Shown: in pieces, positions 28,344-37,283 of the stretch
Layout: each line of letters opens with the position of its first letter
How positions within the stretch are numbered: position 1 is the stretch's first letter
NCBI RefSeq assembly: GCF_000174015.1
Contig: NZ_ACFE01000001.1
Span: 1 to 64,000 of the forward strand
Direction: 5' to 3'
DNA from: Lancefieldella rimae ATCC 49626
Lineage (GTDB): Bacteria > Actinomycetota > Coriobacteriia > Coriobacteriales > Atopobiaceae
DNA length: 64,000 nt
The notes under the pieces: generated by a model
What the model saw: the letters and a program-made list of their open reading frames with translations, nothing else
What the model was told of the DNA's origin: nothing
Database searches by the model: none
Translations under genes and position numbers: made by a program

Positions 28344-29261
28344 GTGCGGATAGTCTTTATGGGAACACCGGATTTTGCCGTTCCGTCACTTACGGCTCTG
28401 GCAGCAAAACATGAAGTTGTTCAGGTTGTTACAAGGCCGGATGCCATCCGTGGTAGAGGTAAGATTGCAGAGCCTTCTGCCGTAAAGATTGCAGCACATG
28501 ACCTGGGGCTTCCCGTTATTGAGACGGCTCGCATGACTTCCGATAGTATCGAGAAAATCGTTGCATGTGCTCCTGATATTTTGGTGGTAGTTGCCTTTGG
28601 GTGCATCATTCCGGATGAGCTTCTTTCGTCTGTCCCCCTTGGCGGTATTAACGTTCATGCCTCGCTTTTGCCCCGCCTGCGCGGAGCAGCTCCCATTCAG
28701 CGCGCCATTCTTGCGGGAGATACGCTGACCGGCGTCTCTATCATGCGCGTGGTGCATGAGTTGGATGCGGGTGCATGGTGTCGACAGAGTTCCTGCGAAA
28801 TTGGCACTAAAACTACTGCTCAACTTACCTCTGAGCTTGCGCATTTGGGAGCCCGTGAGCTTTCCTGTGCGCTCAGCGATATTGCCGCAGGTACGGTATG
28901 TTGGCATGAGCAGGATGCAGAGCAAGCAACCTTTGCCGCAAAAATTACGAAGCAAGAAATGAAATTAGATCCGCATGACGGTGCCAGACAAAACGTTCTC
29001 CGCGTACAGGCATCGTCGGATACCGCACCTGCTCGGGCACGTATTGCGGGCAGGGGCGTGCGCGTGCTTCTCGCCCGAGAGGCCAAAGAGGCAGAGCCGG
29101 AAGCCTTCGTGGTGGAGATTCAAAAAGGTCATCTGTATCTGGGATGTTCCGATGGGGCGCTTGAAGTGCTTGAACTTCGTCCCGACGGTAAGCGCGCGAT
29201 GGATGCTTCAGCCTTTGCGGCGGGGCTGCACGAGAGCGCATATACGTGGGAGTGCCTGTAG
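28344..29261 (+). CDS. fmt: Methionyl-tRNA formyltransferase
   Basis: 305 residues. Formylates initiator Met-tRNA using 10-formyl-tetrahydrofolate, the compound made by the fhs product near the right end of this window. Start GTG with AAGGAG seven bases upstream. MGTPDFAVPSL at the N-terminus, VVVAFGCIIPDELL, and GGINVHASLLPRLRGAAPIQ (catalytic Asn/His) are clear, as is the Asp in HELDAGAW. The C-terminal tRNA-binding domain is present. Follows def by 11 bases. Confidence 0.96.
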   Translation: MRIVFMGTPDFAVPSLTALAAKHEVVQVVTRPDAIRGRGKIAEPSAVKIAAHDLGLPVIETARMTSDSIEKIVACAPDILVVVAFGCIIPDELLSSVPLGGINVHASLLPRLRGAAPIQRAILAGDTLTGVSIMRVVHELDAGAWCRQSSCEIGTKTTAQLTSELAHLGARELSCALSDIAAGTVCWHEQDAEQATFAAKITKQEMKLDPHDGARQNVLRVQASSDTAPARARIAGRGVRVLLAREAKEAEPEAFVVEIQKGHLYLGCSDGALEVLELRPDGKRAMDASAFAAGLHESAYTWECL

Positions 29262-29263
29262 AT

Positions 29264-30706
29264 ATGGCAAAACTCGCTCCAGCTCGTGCAGCGGCACTTG
29301 ACCTTGCGGCGCAATACCGAAGAAAGCATGCGCGTATGCGTGACTTTTTGCGTACATCGCACAGGATGGATGTACTTGGCGAGAAGGACCGAGCTCTCGC
29401 CACGCGCCTGCTTTTGGGAAGCGTAAGCGCCGTAGGTGAGCTTGACCGGGTGCTTGCTTCCTATCTTCCAAAAAGAAGGCATCTGGAGCCAAAGCTTAGA
29501 GATGCGCTCCGCCTTGCTACGTTTGAGATTCTCTATCTACATACGCCAAAACACGTTGCGGTGAGTCAAGGGGTCGAGATGGCGCGGAGAGCTTCTGCGC
29601 AAGCAACCGGCTTGGCAAATGCCATACTTCGACGTATTGCCACCGACGTATCTCCACGCGTCGACAAGGCTTACGCGCGCTTGCGTGCAGGCAATGATGA
29701 GTGTCTTTTAGAAGACTTGGTGTGCGTGAGCGGGCAGCCGGACTGGCTTTGTCAAAAACTCGTTGCCTCAATGGGCGTATCCGTTGCAACTCCTTTACTG
29801 CTTCACGTACTTGAGCCGGCACCGGTGTATGTGGCTTTGCGAGAAGGGCTGTCACAAGACGTACTTTCTGCTTTTGATCCGTACACAAGCATCGCCCCCC
29901 AAAGTTTTTTCCTCGAGAGTCCCGCAGGTCTTGCGGCTTCCGATCTGGTTGCTCGTGCAAAAGTGTTGCCTGCCGACATTTCGTCCCAGCTGGTGGCGCT
30001 TCTCGCTTTGTCGGGTAGGGAGAAGACCCTTTTAGAGATCGGACAGGGGAGAGGAACAAAAACCATACTTCTTCAGCAAAATGCCGCTCTGTTAAATCAT
30101 GTGCTGCATATAACGGCAATTGATATTGATCCTCAAAAAGTTGAGATTGCAAGAAAGCGGCTTGTTGAGGCTGCCGTTGATAATCAGGTAACGTCTGTGG
30201 TTTTTAATGCAGCAGAACTTGGAGCACGCGAGGCGAACAGTGAGCCTCCCTGCAAGCTCCCCGGTGAGCTTGCACACACCTTTGATACCGTTTTTATCGA
30301 TGCACCGTGTTCAGGTGCGGGCACTTTGCGGCGTCATCCGGAGATTGGCTGGTCGCTTGATGAGGGCGCCGTTTGTTCGGACGGAATACTTCCAAAAGTA
30401 CAGAAGGACATTCTTGTGGCAGCTTCCAGAAAAGTAGCCGCTCATGGCACGCTGGTATATGCAACCTGTTCTCCGCTGTATGAGGAAGACGAAGCGGTTG
30501 TCGAAGCTTTTCTCGCTACGGAAGAGGGAAGCAGTTTTGAGCCGGAGGATATAGTGGAATCTGCTGTTTTTAAGCTTCTCTCAGATGCGGGAAAGCAAGT
30601 CGTGCAAAAGGCGCAAACAAAAACGGGATACGCTCATTTTGGGTATCAGCTGGATATACTTGATGCCGACCAGCATTTTCTTGCAAAACTGAGGCGCATT
30701 GGATAG
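29264..30706 (+). CDS. rsmB: 16S rRNA (cytosine-967-C5) methyltransferase
   Basis: 480 residues. N-terminal NusB-like RNA-binding domain (about 1-130), then a Rossmann methyltransferase. The motif IDAPCSGAGTLRRHPEIGW carries one conserved Cys and VYATCSPLYEEDE the other, as expected for RNA m5C enzymes. The S-adenosylmethionine loop LEIGQGRGTKT is near residue 260. I chose the ATG at 29264, two bases after the fmt stop, with GGGAG 11 bases upstream; a GTG six codons earlier would overlap fmt by 16 bases. Last gene of the addB-rsmB run. Confidence 0.93.
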   Translation: MAKLAPARAAALDLAAQYRRKHARMRDFLRTSHRMDVLGEKDRALATRLLLGSVSAVGELDRVLASYLPKRRHLEPKLRDALRLATFEILYLHTPKHVAVSQGVEMARRASAQATGLANAILRRIATDVSPRVDKAYARLRAGNDECLLEDLVCVSGQPDWLCQKLVASMGVSVATPLLLHVLEPAPVYVALREGLSQDVLSAFDPYTSIAPQSFFLESPAGLAASDLVARAKVLPADISSQLVALLALSGREKTLLEIGQGRGTKTILLQQNAALLNHVLHITAIDIDPQKVEIARKRLVEAAVDNQVTSVVFNAAELGAREANSEPPCKLPGELAHTFDTVFIDAPCSGAGTLRRHPEIGWSLDEGAVCSDGILPKVQKDILVAASRKVAAHGTLVYATCSPLYEEDEAVVEAFLATEEGSSFEPEDIVESAVFKLLSDAGKQVVQKAQTKTGYAHFGYQLDILDADQHFLAKLRRIG

Positions 30707-30742
30707 TTCAAGCGTATTGGGCAGCACAGGCGCATCGGACGG

Positions 30743-30928
30743 TTATTTTTTGTTTTTTTGGTCGGTATTGTAAAAGCCGCTTCCCTTAAAAACGATACCT
30801 GAAGGGTCAAAAACACGTTCGGCCAAATGTCCGCAAGAAGGGCACGTTACTTTTGGATGAACACTCATGGGATGTTCAACAACAAATTTGGTCTTACATT
30901 CAGGACATTGATAACTATAACGAGCCAT
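30743..30928 (-). CDS. FmdB-family zinc-ribbon protein
   Basis: 61 residues. Two pairs CPEC and CPSC separated by ~22 residues form a zinc ribbon of the FmdB/putative regulatory family (YQCPECKTKFVVEHPM). Lys-rich end. ATG with GGAGGG. The function of this widespread family is not settled; regulation of gene expression has been suggested. Lies opposite to its neighbours between two forward operons. Confidence 0.9.
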   Translation of the reverse strand: MARYSYQCPECKTKFVVEHPMSVHPKVTCPSCGHLAERVFDPSGIVFKGSGFYNTDQKNKK

Positions 30929-31029
30929 GTTCCCTCCGGATACCGCTAAACTATTTACCGTGAACTACTTTACCCCATGATGCGTTTTTTATGATCCGCA
31001 CTGGCCACCAATGAAAGAAAGGTTGTTTC

Positions 31030-32412
31030 ATGCAGATAACGGGTGCAATCTTTGATCTTGATGGGACACTGGTTGACTCCATGTGGATGTGGAGAAGATC
31101 GTTCGGAGATGTTTTAGAAGACCTGCATATCAATATGACTCCGGATTTTTTTAAAAGGGTCGAGGCCATTTCGCTTTACGATGGTTGCGTAGCGTGTATT
31201 GAGGAATTTAATCTTCCTTTATCCGCAGAAGAGCTGTATGAAAAGTTCCTTTTGTATGTACAAACGGTATATTCGCACGATATTAAAAGCATTGCGGGGG
31301 CTACCGACTTTCTCCAGGAACTTTTTGACGCAGGAATACCTCTTGCCATTGCTTCTTCTACGCCATCTCGTGCCATACATGTTGCTCTTGAAGCCCAAGG
31401 TATGGAGAAGTTTTTTAAAGCGGTTGTGTGTACCGAAGACGTCGGGGGTGTCGATAAAGCAAAACCCGATGTCTATCTTGAGGCTCTCAGACGCCTGGGC
31501 ACCGATAAAGCACACACGTGGGTCTTTGAGGACGCTGAGTTTGGTGTACATACGGCACAAACCGAGGGCTTTCCCGTTGTTGCGCTGTTCAATGGCAAAG
31601 ACGGCCGTGATCTTGAGTATATGAAGGCGCACTCTGATCTTCTCGCACATGATTATCGAGAACTCTCTCTTGCCCGCATTTACGATTATGAACGGGTGAC
31701 GAATCAGCCACATCTGGGCGCCTCATCGGCTCAGAAGGTCTTTTCGGTTCTCGTTGTTGATGGATCTCCCACGCCAAGTTCAGCCGCGCTGGTTTCAGAA
31801 CTTTCATCATGCTCGGATTATGTCGTTGCTGCAGATCGCGGGGCATATATCTGCAAGGAGGCCGGTGTCGTTCCTGATATTGCGTGCGGAGACTTTGATT
31901 CCGTGGGAGAAGAGACACTCTCTTGGATCCATGCACAAAAGGTGCACACGATTGCTTATCCTCAAGATAAGTACGAGACCGATTTGTCTCTTGCACTCAA
32001 TGCCGCTTGCCATGAAGCAACCCGTCAAGCACTTCCGCTGTCACTGACACTTACCTGCGCTTCCGGCGGCAGGCTTGATCATGAGCTTGGTGTAGTGGGG
32101 CTTCTGGCTCGATTAAGCACTGCCTCATGGAGGGTGCGGATTGTTGAGGATGCCTTTGAAGCAAGGATTCTTTCGGCAGATACGTATGCGGCGTGGAGGC
32201 TCTCAGAAAAAGATCGAGGAAAGACACTGTCGGTGCTTCCGCTTCAGGAAGAAACGGTGATTACCGAGATCGGTATGCAATGGGACCTTGCCTCACGAAC
32301 TTTGCTGCTCCTGTCTGATGAAGGAATTTCCAATGTGGTACAAACGGATGTGGCACAAATACATTGCGAGAAGGGCAAGGCGCTCGTGGTGCTTCTCGCA
32401 AATGAATCGTGA
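31030..32412 (+). CDS. Fusion of HAD phosphatase and thiamine pyrophosphokinase
   Basis: 460 residues with two complete domains. Residues 1-~220: HAD hydrolase of the beta-phosphoglucomutase type, with FDLDGTLVDS (residues 8-17), ASSTPSR and VFEDAEFG. Residues ~238-460: thiamine pyrophosphokinase (transfers pyrophosphate from ATP to thiamine), with AADRGAYIC, GDFDSVG, YETDLSLAL and GGRLDHELG. The frame is continuous with no stop or slip site, so the fusion looks real. A HAD phosphatase joined to this kinase suggests dephosphorylation of thiamine monophosphate followed by pyrophosphorylation, a route known where ThiL is absent. No TPP riboswitch is visible upstream. ATG with AAAGG nearby. The last ~50 bases hold an inverted pair of the GCGAGAAG motif. 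Confidence 0.88.
   Translation: MQITGAIFDLDGTLVDSMWMWRRSFGDVLEDLHINMTPDFFKRVEAISLYDGCVACIEEFNLPLSAEELYEKFLLYVQTVYSHDIKSIAGATDFLQELFDAGIPLAIASSTPSRAIHVALEAQGMEKFFKAVVCTEDVGGVDKAKPDVYLEALRRLGTDKAHTWVFEDAEFGVHTAQTEGFPVVALFNGKDGRDLEYMKAHSDLLAHDYRELSLARIYDYERVTNQPHLGASSAQKVFSVLVVDGSPTPSSAALVSELSSCSDYVVAADRGAYICKEAGVVPDIACGDFDSVGEETLSWIHAQKVHTIAYPQDKYETDLSLALNAACHEATRQALPLSLTLTCASGGRLDHELGVVGLLARLSTASWRVRIVEDAFEARILSADTYAAWRLSEKDRGKTLSVLPLQEETVITEIGMQWDLASRTLLLLSDEGISNVVQTDVAQIHCEKGKALVVLLANES
32364..32401. repeat. Inverted pair of the GCGAGAAG motif
   Basis: TTGCGAGAAG (32364-32373) and CTTCTCGCAA (32392-32401) form a perfect 10-bp inverted repeat with an 18-base loop, inside the last codons of the HAD-kinase fusion gene. 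Inverted pairs of uptake sequences near gene ends are known in Neisseria and Haemophilus; no T-run follows here. Confidence 0.85.
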
Positions 32413-32505
32413 CGTTGGGGTCTATCGGGCAGAGTGGGCGCACCCATTCATTGAGTCGGAGAGGACAGTCGGAGAGGGTGAGAGAGCCAGGACAGAATTC
32501 CAAAC

Positions 32506-32533
32506 AAAAAAGGTCGCCTCGGCGACCTTTTCC
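32506..32533. terminator. Bidirectional terminator between the fusion gene and rpmB
   Basis: Ten-bp perfect stem AAAAGGTCGC / GCGACCTTTT with loop CTCG. On the minus strand it ends in a run of six T (serving rpmB); on the + strand in four T (serving the fusion gene). Confidence 0.88.
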
Positions 32534-32606
32534 ATATCTAAAAAGACGTGCGTCCGCGTGCTTAGTCCAAACGTTCAGCCACACGAAACGCTTGCTGCGT
32601 GAAGCG

Positions 32607-32795
32607 TTAGCTGCGTGCAATCTTTCCGGACTTAAGGCAACGGGAACAGACATTCATCTTTTTGCGCTGTCCGTCAACAACGACGGTAACGCGCTGGATA
32701 TTTGGCTTAAATGTGCGGGTCACCGTGCGATGAGAGTGCGAGATAGAACGACCAGCAACAGCGTGTTTACCGCAGAAATCACAAACCTTTGACAT
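32607..32795 (-). CDS. rpmB: Ribosomal protein L28 (zinc type)
   Basis: 62 residues starting MSKVCDFCG; the ATG at 32795 has GGAGG in place, so the longer upstream frame is not used. Structural protein of the large subunit. Cys pairs CDFC and CSRC form a zinc ribbon (the C+ form); cells often keep a second, cysteine-free copy for zinc shortage, which is not in this window. Single-gene unit with its own promoter and terminator. Confidence 0.96.
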   Translation of the reverse strand: MSKVCDFCGKHAVAGRSISHSHRTVTRTFKPNIQRVTVVVDGQRKKMNVCSRCLKSGKIARS

Positions 32796-32856
32796 GACAA
32801 CGACCTCCATAAGGCGTGGATATAACCATCCGCGCGAATTTCCAAATTGCCGAACT

Positions 32857-32884
32857 ACTATACCACAGCTGACCTCGTATGCAA
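32857..32884 (-). promoter_or_regulatory. Sigma-70-type promoter of rpmB
   Basis: On the minus strand: -35 TTGCAT (32884-32879), 16-base spacer, -10 TATAGT (32862-32857), about 60 bases before the ATG. Confidence 0.75.
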
Positions 32885-32959
32885 CCGGGATCTTTGAGTT
32901 CATAGATCTCGAACAAACTTTACATTCTCCGCACTTGTTATTTTTTACATGATGCTTCT

Positions 32960-32988
32960 TCTGTGCAGGTATAGACGTGGGGTATAAT
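32960..32988 (+). promoter_or_regulatory. Promoter of the gls24-fakA-recG operon
   Basis: Perfect -10 TATAAT at 32983-32988, 48 bases before the ATG; the -35 region is weak (TTCTGT or TCTGTG about 17-18 bases upstream). Confidence 0.55.
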
Positions 32989-33035
32989 CGCTGTGATTCT
33001 TTTTGATTCAGGAATCAAACGAGAGGAGTAATTGC

Positions 33036-33383
33036 ATGGCTTCCACTGTTCCTGGAACGCTCAAAGTTTCAAACGACTGCCTTGCCGATCTTGCAGGATA
33101 TGCCGCTCTTGAATGCTACGGTGTCGTTGGTATGGCTGAGATTGATGAACAAGCGGGCGTTGCACGTCTTTTACCTGCATATCGCCTGCGAAAGGGCGTA
33201 GATGTCTCATCGTCGTCTCAAGGCGTATGTGTCGATTTGCATGTTGTGGTTGAGCAGGGCGTCAACATGGCATCTGTTGTCGACAATCTTTCGGCCTCGG
33301 TGAAGTTTTTGCTCCGTCAAATTGCCGAGCTTGAAAACGTCAAAGTAACCGTTCACATTGAAGCAATGCGCGCTTCTCGCTAA
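33036..33383 (+). CDS. Asp23/Gls24 family envelope-stress protein
   Basis: 115 residues. Asp23/Gls24 (DUF322) fold; the N-terminus VSNDCLADLAGYAALECYGVVGMAE and the pattern VDLHVVVEQGVNMASVVDNL are typical. Such proteins are small, abundant, alkaline-shock or envelope-stress related, and often lie directly before fakA, as here. ATG at 33036 with GAGAGGAG seven bases upstream. The last codons (TCTCGCTAA) contain a CTTCTCGC motif copy running up to the stop codon. Confidence 0.9.
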   Translation: MASTVPGTLKVSNDCLADLAGYAALECYGVVGMAEIDEQAGVARLLPAYRLRKGVDVSSSSQGVCVDLHVVVEQGVNMASVVDNLSASVKFLLRQIAELENVKVTVHIEAMRASR

Positions 33384-33431
33384 TGTTTTGCGCGCAGATT
33401 CAATTACGATAAAGAACTGAGGTCTTCAAAG

Positions 33432-35105
33432 ATGATTTCAACTGTCATCCGTACCTGTTTTCCGGCGGCTGCGCTTGCGGTTGCCGATAAGGCAGAAGAG
33501 ATTAATAAGCTTAATGTGTTTCCAGTACCGGATGGCGATACTGGAACCAACATGTCTTTGACATTGGGAACGGTCGTGCGAGAAGTGCAAGACCTTCCCG
33601 CAGATGCCTCTATGGAAGACATTGCAAAAGCAATTACTCACGGCTCACTTATGGGAGCACGCGGAAACTCGGGCGTTATCACAAGCCAGATTCTTCGAGG
33701 CGTTGTCGAGGGTTTGTGTGATGTCAAAGATCCCGAGCACATTAAACCAAAAGACATTGCGCATGCATTTCGTCGGGGTAAAGAAGTTGCATTTAAGGCG
33801 GTTCGTAAACCGGTTGAGGGAACCATTCTTACCGTTTTGAAGGATGTTTCCGCAAAAGCCGACTCTCTTGAGAAGTCAAAACTGACGCCGGTTGAGGTTT
33901 TGGACGCGCTTGTTGTTGAGGCATACGAGTCGGTGGCAAGAACGCCTGATTTGTTGCCCGTCCTTAAAGAGAACGGTGTCGTTGACTCAGGTGCCTTTGG
34001 ATTTGCAACGTTTTTTGAAGGCTTTGTCAATGCCGTTCAGGGAAAGACGGAGCTCTCTGATTTTAAGACAACCGTAGGCACCGATGATGCCAAGGCTGCC
34101 GCAAGTGCAAAAGTATCCATTGAGCTGAACGATGACTGGGAGGGCTCCGAGTTTAGGTACTGCAACGAGTTCCTCTTCCATGCAAATGACGCAACGTTTG
34201 ATGAGAGTGCGGCTCTTGATTTTCTCTCCACCATGGGCGATTGTGAGCTTTTAGTGGGCACAAACCCCGACTATAAGGTGCACGTACATTCCAATACGCC
34301 TGACAAGGTATTGCACTATATGCTGCAATACGGCCAGATTTTTGAGGTCTTTATCCACAATATGGATCTTGAAGCCAAAGAACGTACCGAAAAGATCGCG
34401 GAAGATAAAAAGGCAGCCTCCACCCCCAAGGCTCCTCATAAGAGCCTTGGTTTTGTTGCCGTATGTTCGGGCAGCGGTTCTGAGTCTATTTTGAAGTCTT
34501 TGGGTGTAGACGTGGTTGTTTCCGGCGGACAGACCATGAACCCCTCAACGGCTGATATTTTGAGCGCCATTGAAGAGGCAAATGCCGACAGCGTTATTGT
34601 GATGCCCAACAACTCCAATATCCGTATGGCGGCTGAGGCTGCGGCGTCTGCGTGTACCGATGTGAAAGTGGCAGTCATTCCAACAAAGTCAGTGCTTCAG
34701 GCGTTTTCTGCCATGTTTGTGGTTGATACCGAAGCATCGCTTAAAGACAACGTCGCCGCTATGACCGAAGCTTCCGCGAATATTCGCTACGCCGAAATAA
34801 CCACTGCGGTGCGTGATTCCACTGCGGCAAATGGGGATCCTATCCATAACGGAGACGTCATGGGTATCCAAGGCAGCTCGATTGATGTTGTAGGCCATGA
34901 CGTTGATGACGTTACTTTGCGGCTTCTCTCTCAGATGCAGGAGGAGGAAGAGGGAGACACGCTTACCCTTCTTGCGGGTTCCGATATGGATGATGTGCAC
35001 TTCTCGGCACTTACAAAGCGTATCGAGGAGGCATTTCCTGACTTGGAGGTTGACGCGCATCGCGGAGAACAGCCTCTCTATCCCATTATTTTCTCGCTAG
35101 AGTAA
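33432..35105 (+). CDS. fakA: Fatty acid kinase catalytic subunit (DAK2/YloV family)
   Basis: 557 residues. N-terminal DhaL kinase domain with NVFPVPDGDTGTNM (metal-binding Asp residues) and GARGNSGVITSQ; middle region; C-terminal DegV-like domain (VCSGSGSESILKSLG...VIVMPNNSNI). FakA phosphorylates fatty acids held by FakB proteins, feeding PlsX/PlsY phospholipid synthesis; plsX and acpP lie 5 kb downstream. FakB is not in the window. Likely co-transcribed with the Gls24 gene (48-base gap) and recG (15-base gap). Confidence 0.93.
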   Translation: MISTVIRTCFPAAALAVADKAEEINKLNVFPVPDGDTGTNMSLTLGTVVREVQDLPADASMEDIAKAITHGSLMGARGNSGVITSQILRGVVEGLCDVKDPEHIKPKDIAHAFRRGKEVAFKAVRKPVEGTILTVLKDVSAKADSLEKSKLTPVEVLDALVVEAYESVARTPDLLPVLKENGVVDSGAFGFATFFEGFVNAVQGKTELSDFKTTVGTDDAKAAASAKVSIELNDDWEGSEFRYCNEFLFHANDATFDESAALDFLSTMGDCELLVGTNPDYKVHVHSNTPDKVLHYMLQYGQIFEVFIHNMDLEAKERTEKIAEDKKAASTPKAPHKSLGFVAVCSGSGSESILKSLGVDVVVSGGQTMNPSTADILSAIEEANADSVIVMPNNSNIRMAAEAAASACTDVKVAVIPTKSVLQAFSAMFVVDTEASLKDNVAAMTEASANIRYAEITTAVRDSTAANGDPIHNGDVMGIQGSSIDVVGHDVDDVTLRLLSQMQEEEEGDTLTLLAGSDMDDVHFSALTKRIEEAFPDLEVDAHRGEQPLYPIIFSLE

Positions 35106-35120
35106 GCTGAGCAGGCTGGT

Positions 35121-37283
35121 ATGGAATCTCGCCCCAGCATAGGTGAGGCTGCCGACCGTATACAGAAAACCTGCTCGTTGGGTGATGAGGTTGGCTGTCT
35201 TCGTTATGTTACTGAAAATCGTGCCGAGGCGCTTGGGCGTCTCGGCATTTCGCGCGTGAGCGATCTTTTGGTACATATCCCTCATCGGTACCTCGATTTT
35301 TCCTCTGAGACGAGCATTGCGTATACAACCATAGGCACCGACGTTACCATACGGGCAAAGGTTGAAAAAATAACCGTTAAGCATCCGCGTCCGCGGATGA
35401 GCATTGTTGAAGTTGAAGCAGTCGATGCAACCGGCGTGATGACGGCGGTTTTCTTTCGCCAGCCGTGGGTGGCACAGCAGCTTCACGAAGGAGATGAAGT
35501 TGCCTTTTCGGGCACCATGACCTTTGCGTATGGCTTTCATCAAATGAAAGCTCCGTTTTTCGAGGTCATTACCACAGAGTCTGAGAAAATGAAGTCGCAT
35601 GCCAAGATTTTACCGGTGCACCCTGCAACGGAGGGGATAAGCCCCGCTTGGATGCGGCGTATTATATCGGCCGCGTTGGCAGATCAAGGAGACGTTCTCG
35701 ACTGGCTGCCCGCACGCCTGGTGGCTTCTCGTGGCTTCATGACCCTTGCGCGTGCGTTGCGGGAGGTCCATTTTCCCTCCTCAATGGCGGCAGCCGAGAG
35801 AGCCCGCCGCCGTCTTGCCTATGACGAGCTGCTCTGTCTTCAGATGGCACTTCTGGCGAGAAGAACCTTTGAATGTGAGGGTGACACTCCTTTTGCCCAT
35901 ACGATAGACGGATCCAAGAAGCGTGCCCTTTTGGCGGCTCTGCCCTTTGAGCTCACTGAAGAGCAAAGAACTGCTGCACACGACATTCTCCACGATATGG
36001 CAGCTCCGGAGATTATGAACCGGCTGCTTTTGGGTGACGTTGGTACCGGCAAGACGGTAGTTGCCGCTCTTGCGCTTGCTGCGGTTGCCGATTCCGGTAC
36101 ACAGGCAGCCATGATGGCGCCAACGTCCGTGCTTGCAAAGCAATATGCCGAGAAGATTGGCCCGCTTCTTACGGCGGCAGATATACCATGGGCGCTGGTA
36201 ACAGGCTCCACGCCTGCCGCAGAGCGAACGGCTATTGAAAACCGTCTTGCCACCGGTGCCATTTCCGTCATTTTTGGTACATCTGCGCTGCTCTCTGAAG
36301 GCATAAACTTTCGCCAGCTAACGCTTATCGTGATTGATGAGCAACATCGCTTTGGCGTGAATCAACGGAGTGCGTTGAGAAAAAAGGGAAGTGGTGTTGA
36401 TCTTCTCGCCATGACGGCAACTCCTATCCCTCGTACGCTGGCACTTTCCATCTATGGAGATATTGCCCTGTCGCGTATTGCGCACCGGCCTCTTGCGGGG
36501 GCCGGTCTCAAAACAGAACTGCTGCAGAGCAACAATCTTGACCTTGCGTATGGTGCCGTCAGGGATGCGGTGGCAGCCGGGCAACAGGCGTACGTGGTGT
36601 GCCCCTTGATTGACGAGACTGATGAAGGTACGAATTTGGATGACGTGCCTCCTAATGTTCAAACTCAGACAAAGCTGCATTCGGCTCTTGCCACGTATCA
36701 GGCACTGCAGCGTGGCGTGTTTTCCGATCTGCGCCTTGGCATTTTGACGGGACGTATGAGCTCCGCTGAAAAAGACGAGGTGATGGAGAAATTCCGCTCA
36801 GGGGATTTGGACGTTTTGGTTTCAACAACCGTCATTGAAGTTGGTATTGACGTACCAAATGCAACCGTCATGCTCATCTATAACGCGGATCGCTTTGGCT
36901 TGGCAACCTTGCACCAACTGAGAGGTCGCGTTGGGAGAGGTTCTTTGCCGGGGAAGGTTTTTCTGAATTCCGATGCGAAACGTGGTACATCTGCTCGACG
37001 TCGACTTGCGGCACTTGAGGCCACTGCCGATGGATTTAAGCTGGCCGAACTTGACCTAAAGCTTCGTCGTGAGGGAGAGACGTTGGGGTACAGGCAGTCC
37101 GGTAACGCAACGCTCAAGATTGCGGATTTATATGGGGATGCCGACATTATTGAGACTGCATATAAGGATGCACGCTCCCTTTATCGGCGCGACCCTGAAC
37201 TTAAAGAACCTCAGCATCGTACCATGGCCTTGGAGGCACAAAATCGCTTTAGCGCATATTTTGAGGAATTGGGGCGTATATGA
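35121..37283 (+). CDS. recG: ATP-dependent DNA helicase RecG
   Basis: 720 residues. Reverses stalled forks and processes Holliday junctions. OB-fold wedge domain in the first ~200 residues (HIPHRYLDF; PRMSIVEVEA), Walker A GDVGTGKTVVA (~305), IDEQHRFGVNQR, and C-terminal DRFGLATLHQLRGRVGRG. The last four bases overlap rsmD. Confidence 0.96.
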   Translation: MESRPSIGEAADRIQKTCSLGDEVGCLRYVTENRAEALGRLGISRVSDLLVHIPHRYLDFSSETSIAYTTIGTDVTIRAKVEKITVKHPRPRMSIVEVEAVDATGVMTAVFFRQPWVAQQLHEGDEVAFSGTMTFAYGFHQMKAPFFEVITTESEKMKSHAKILPVHPATEGISPAWMRRIISAALADQGDVLDWLPARLVASRGFMTLARALREVHFPSSMAAAERARRRLAYDELLCLQMALLARRTFECEGDTPFAHTIDGSKKRALLAALPFELTEEQRTAAHDILHDMAAPEIMNRLLLGDVGTGKTVVAALALAAVADSGTQAAMMAPTSVLAKQYAEKIGPLLTAADIPWALVTGSTPAAERTAIENRLATGAISVIFGTSALLSEGINFRQLTLIVIDEQHRFGVNQRSALRKKGSGVDLLAMTATPIPRTLALSIYGDIALSRIAHRPLAGAGLKTELLQSNNLDLAYGAVRDAVAAGQQAYVVCPLIDETDEGTNLDDVPPNVQTQTKLHSALATYQALQRGVFSDLRLGILTGRMSSAEKDEVMEKFRSGDLDVLVSTTVIEVGIDVPNATVMLIYNADRFGLATLHQLRGRVGRGSLPGKVFLNSDAKRGTSARRRLAALEATADGFKLAELDLKLRREGETLGYRQSGNATLKIADLYGDADIIETAYKDARSLYRRDPELKEPQHRTMALEAQNRFSAYFEELGRI

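Noticed and set aside
30929-31029. Possible TPP riboswitch before the thiamine kinase fusion
   Set aside because: No CUGAGA or GAACCUGAUC-type core; the gap is only about 100 bases.
32587-32608. Hairpin at the end of rpmB (AACGCTT/AAGCGTT) as terminator
   Set aside because: No T-run follows; the strong terminator lies further on at 32506-32533.
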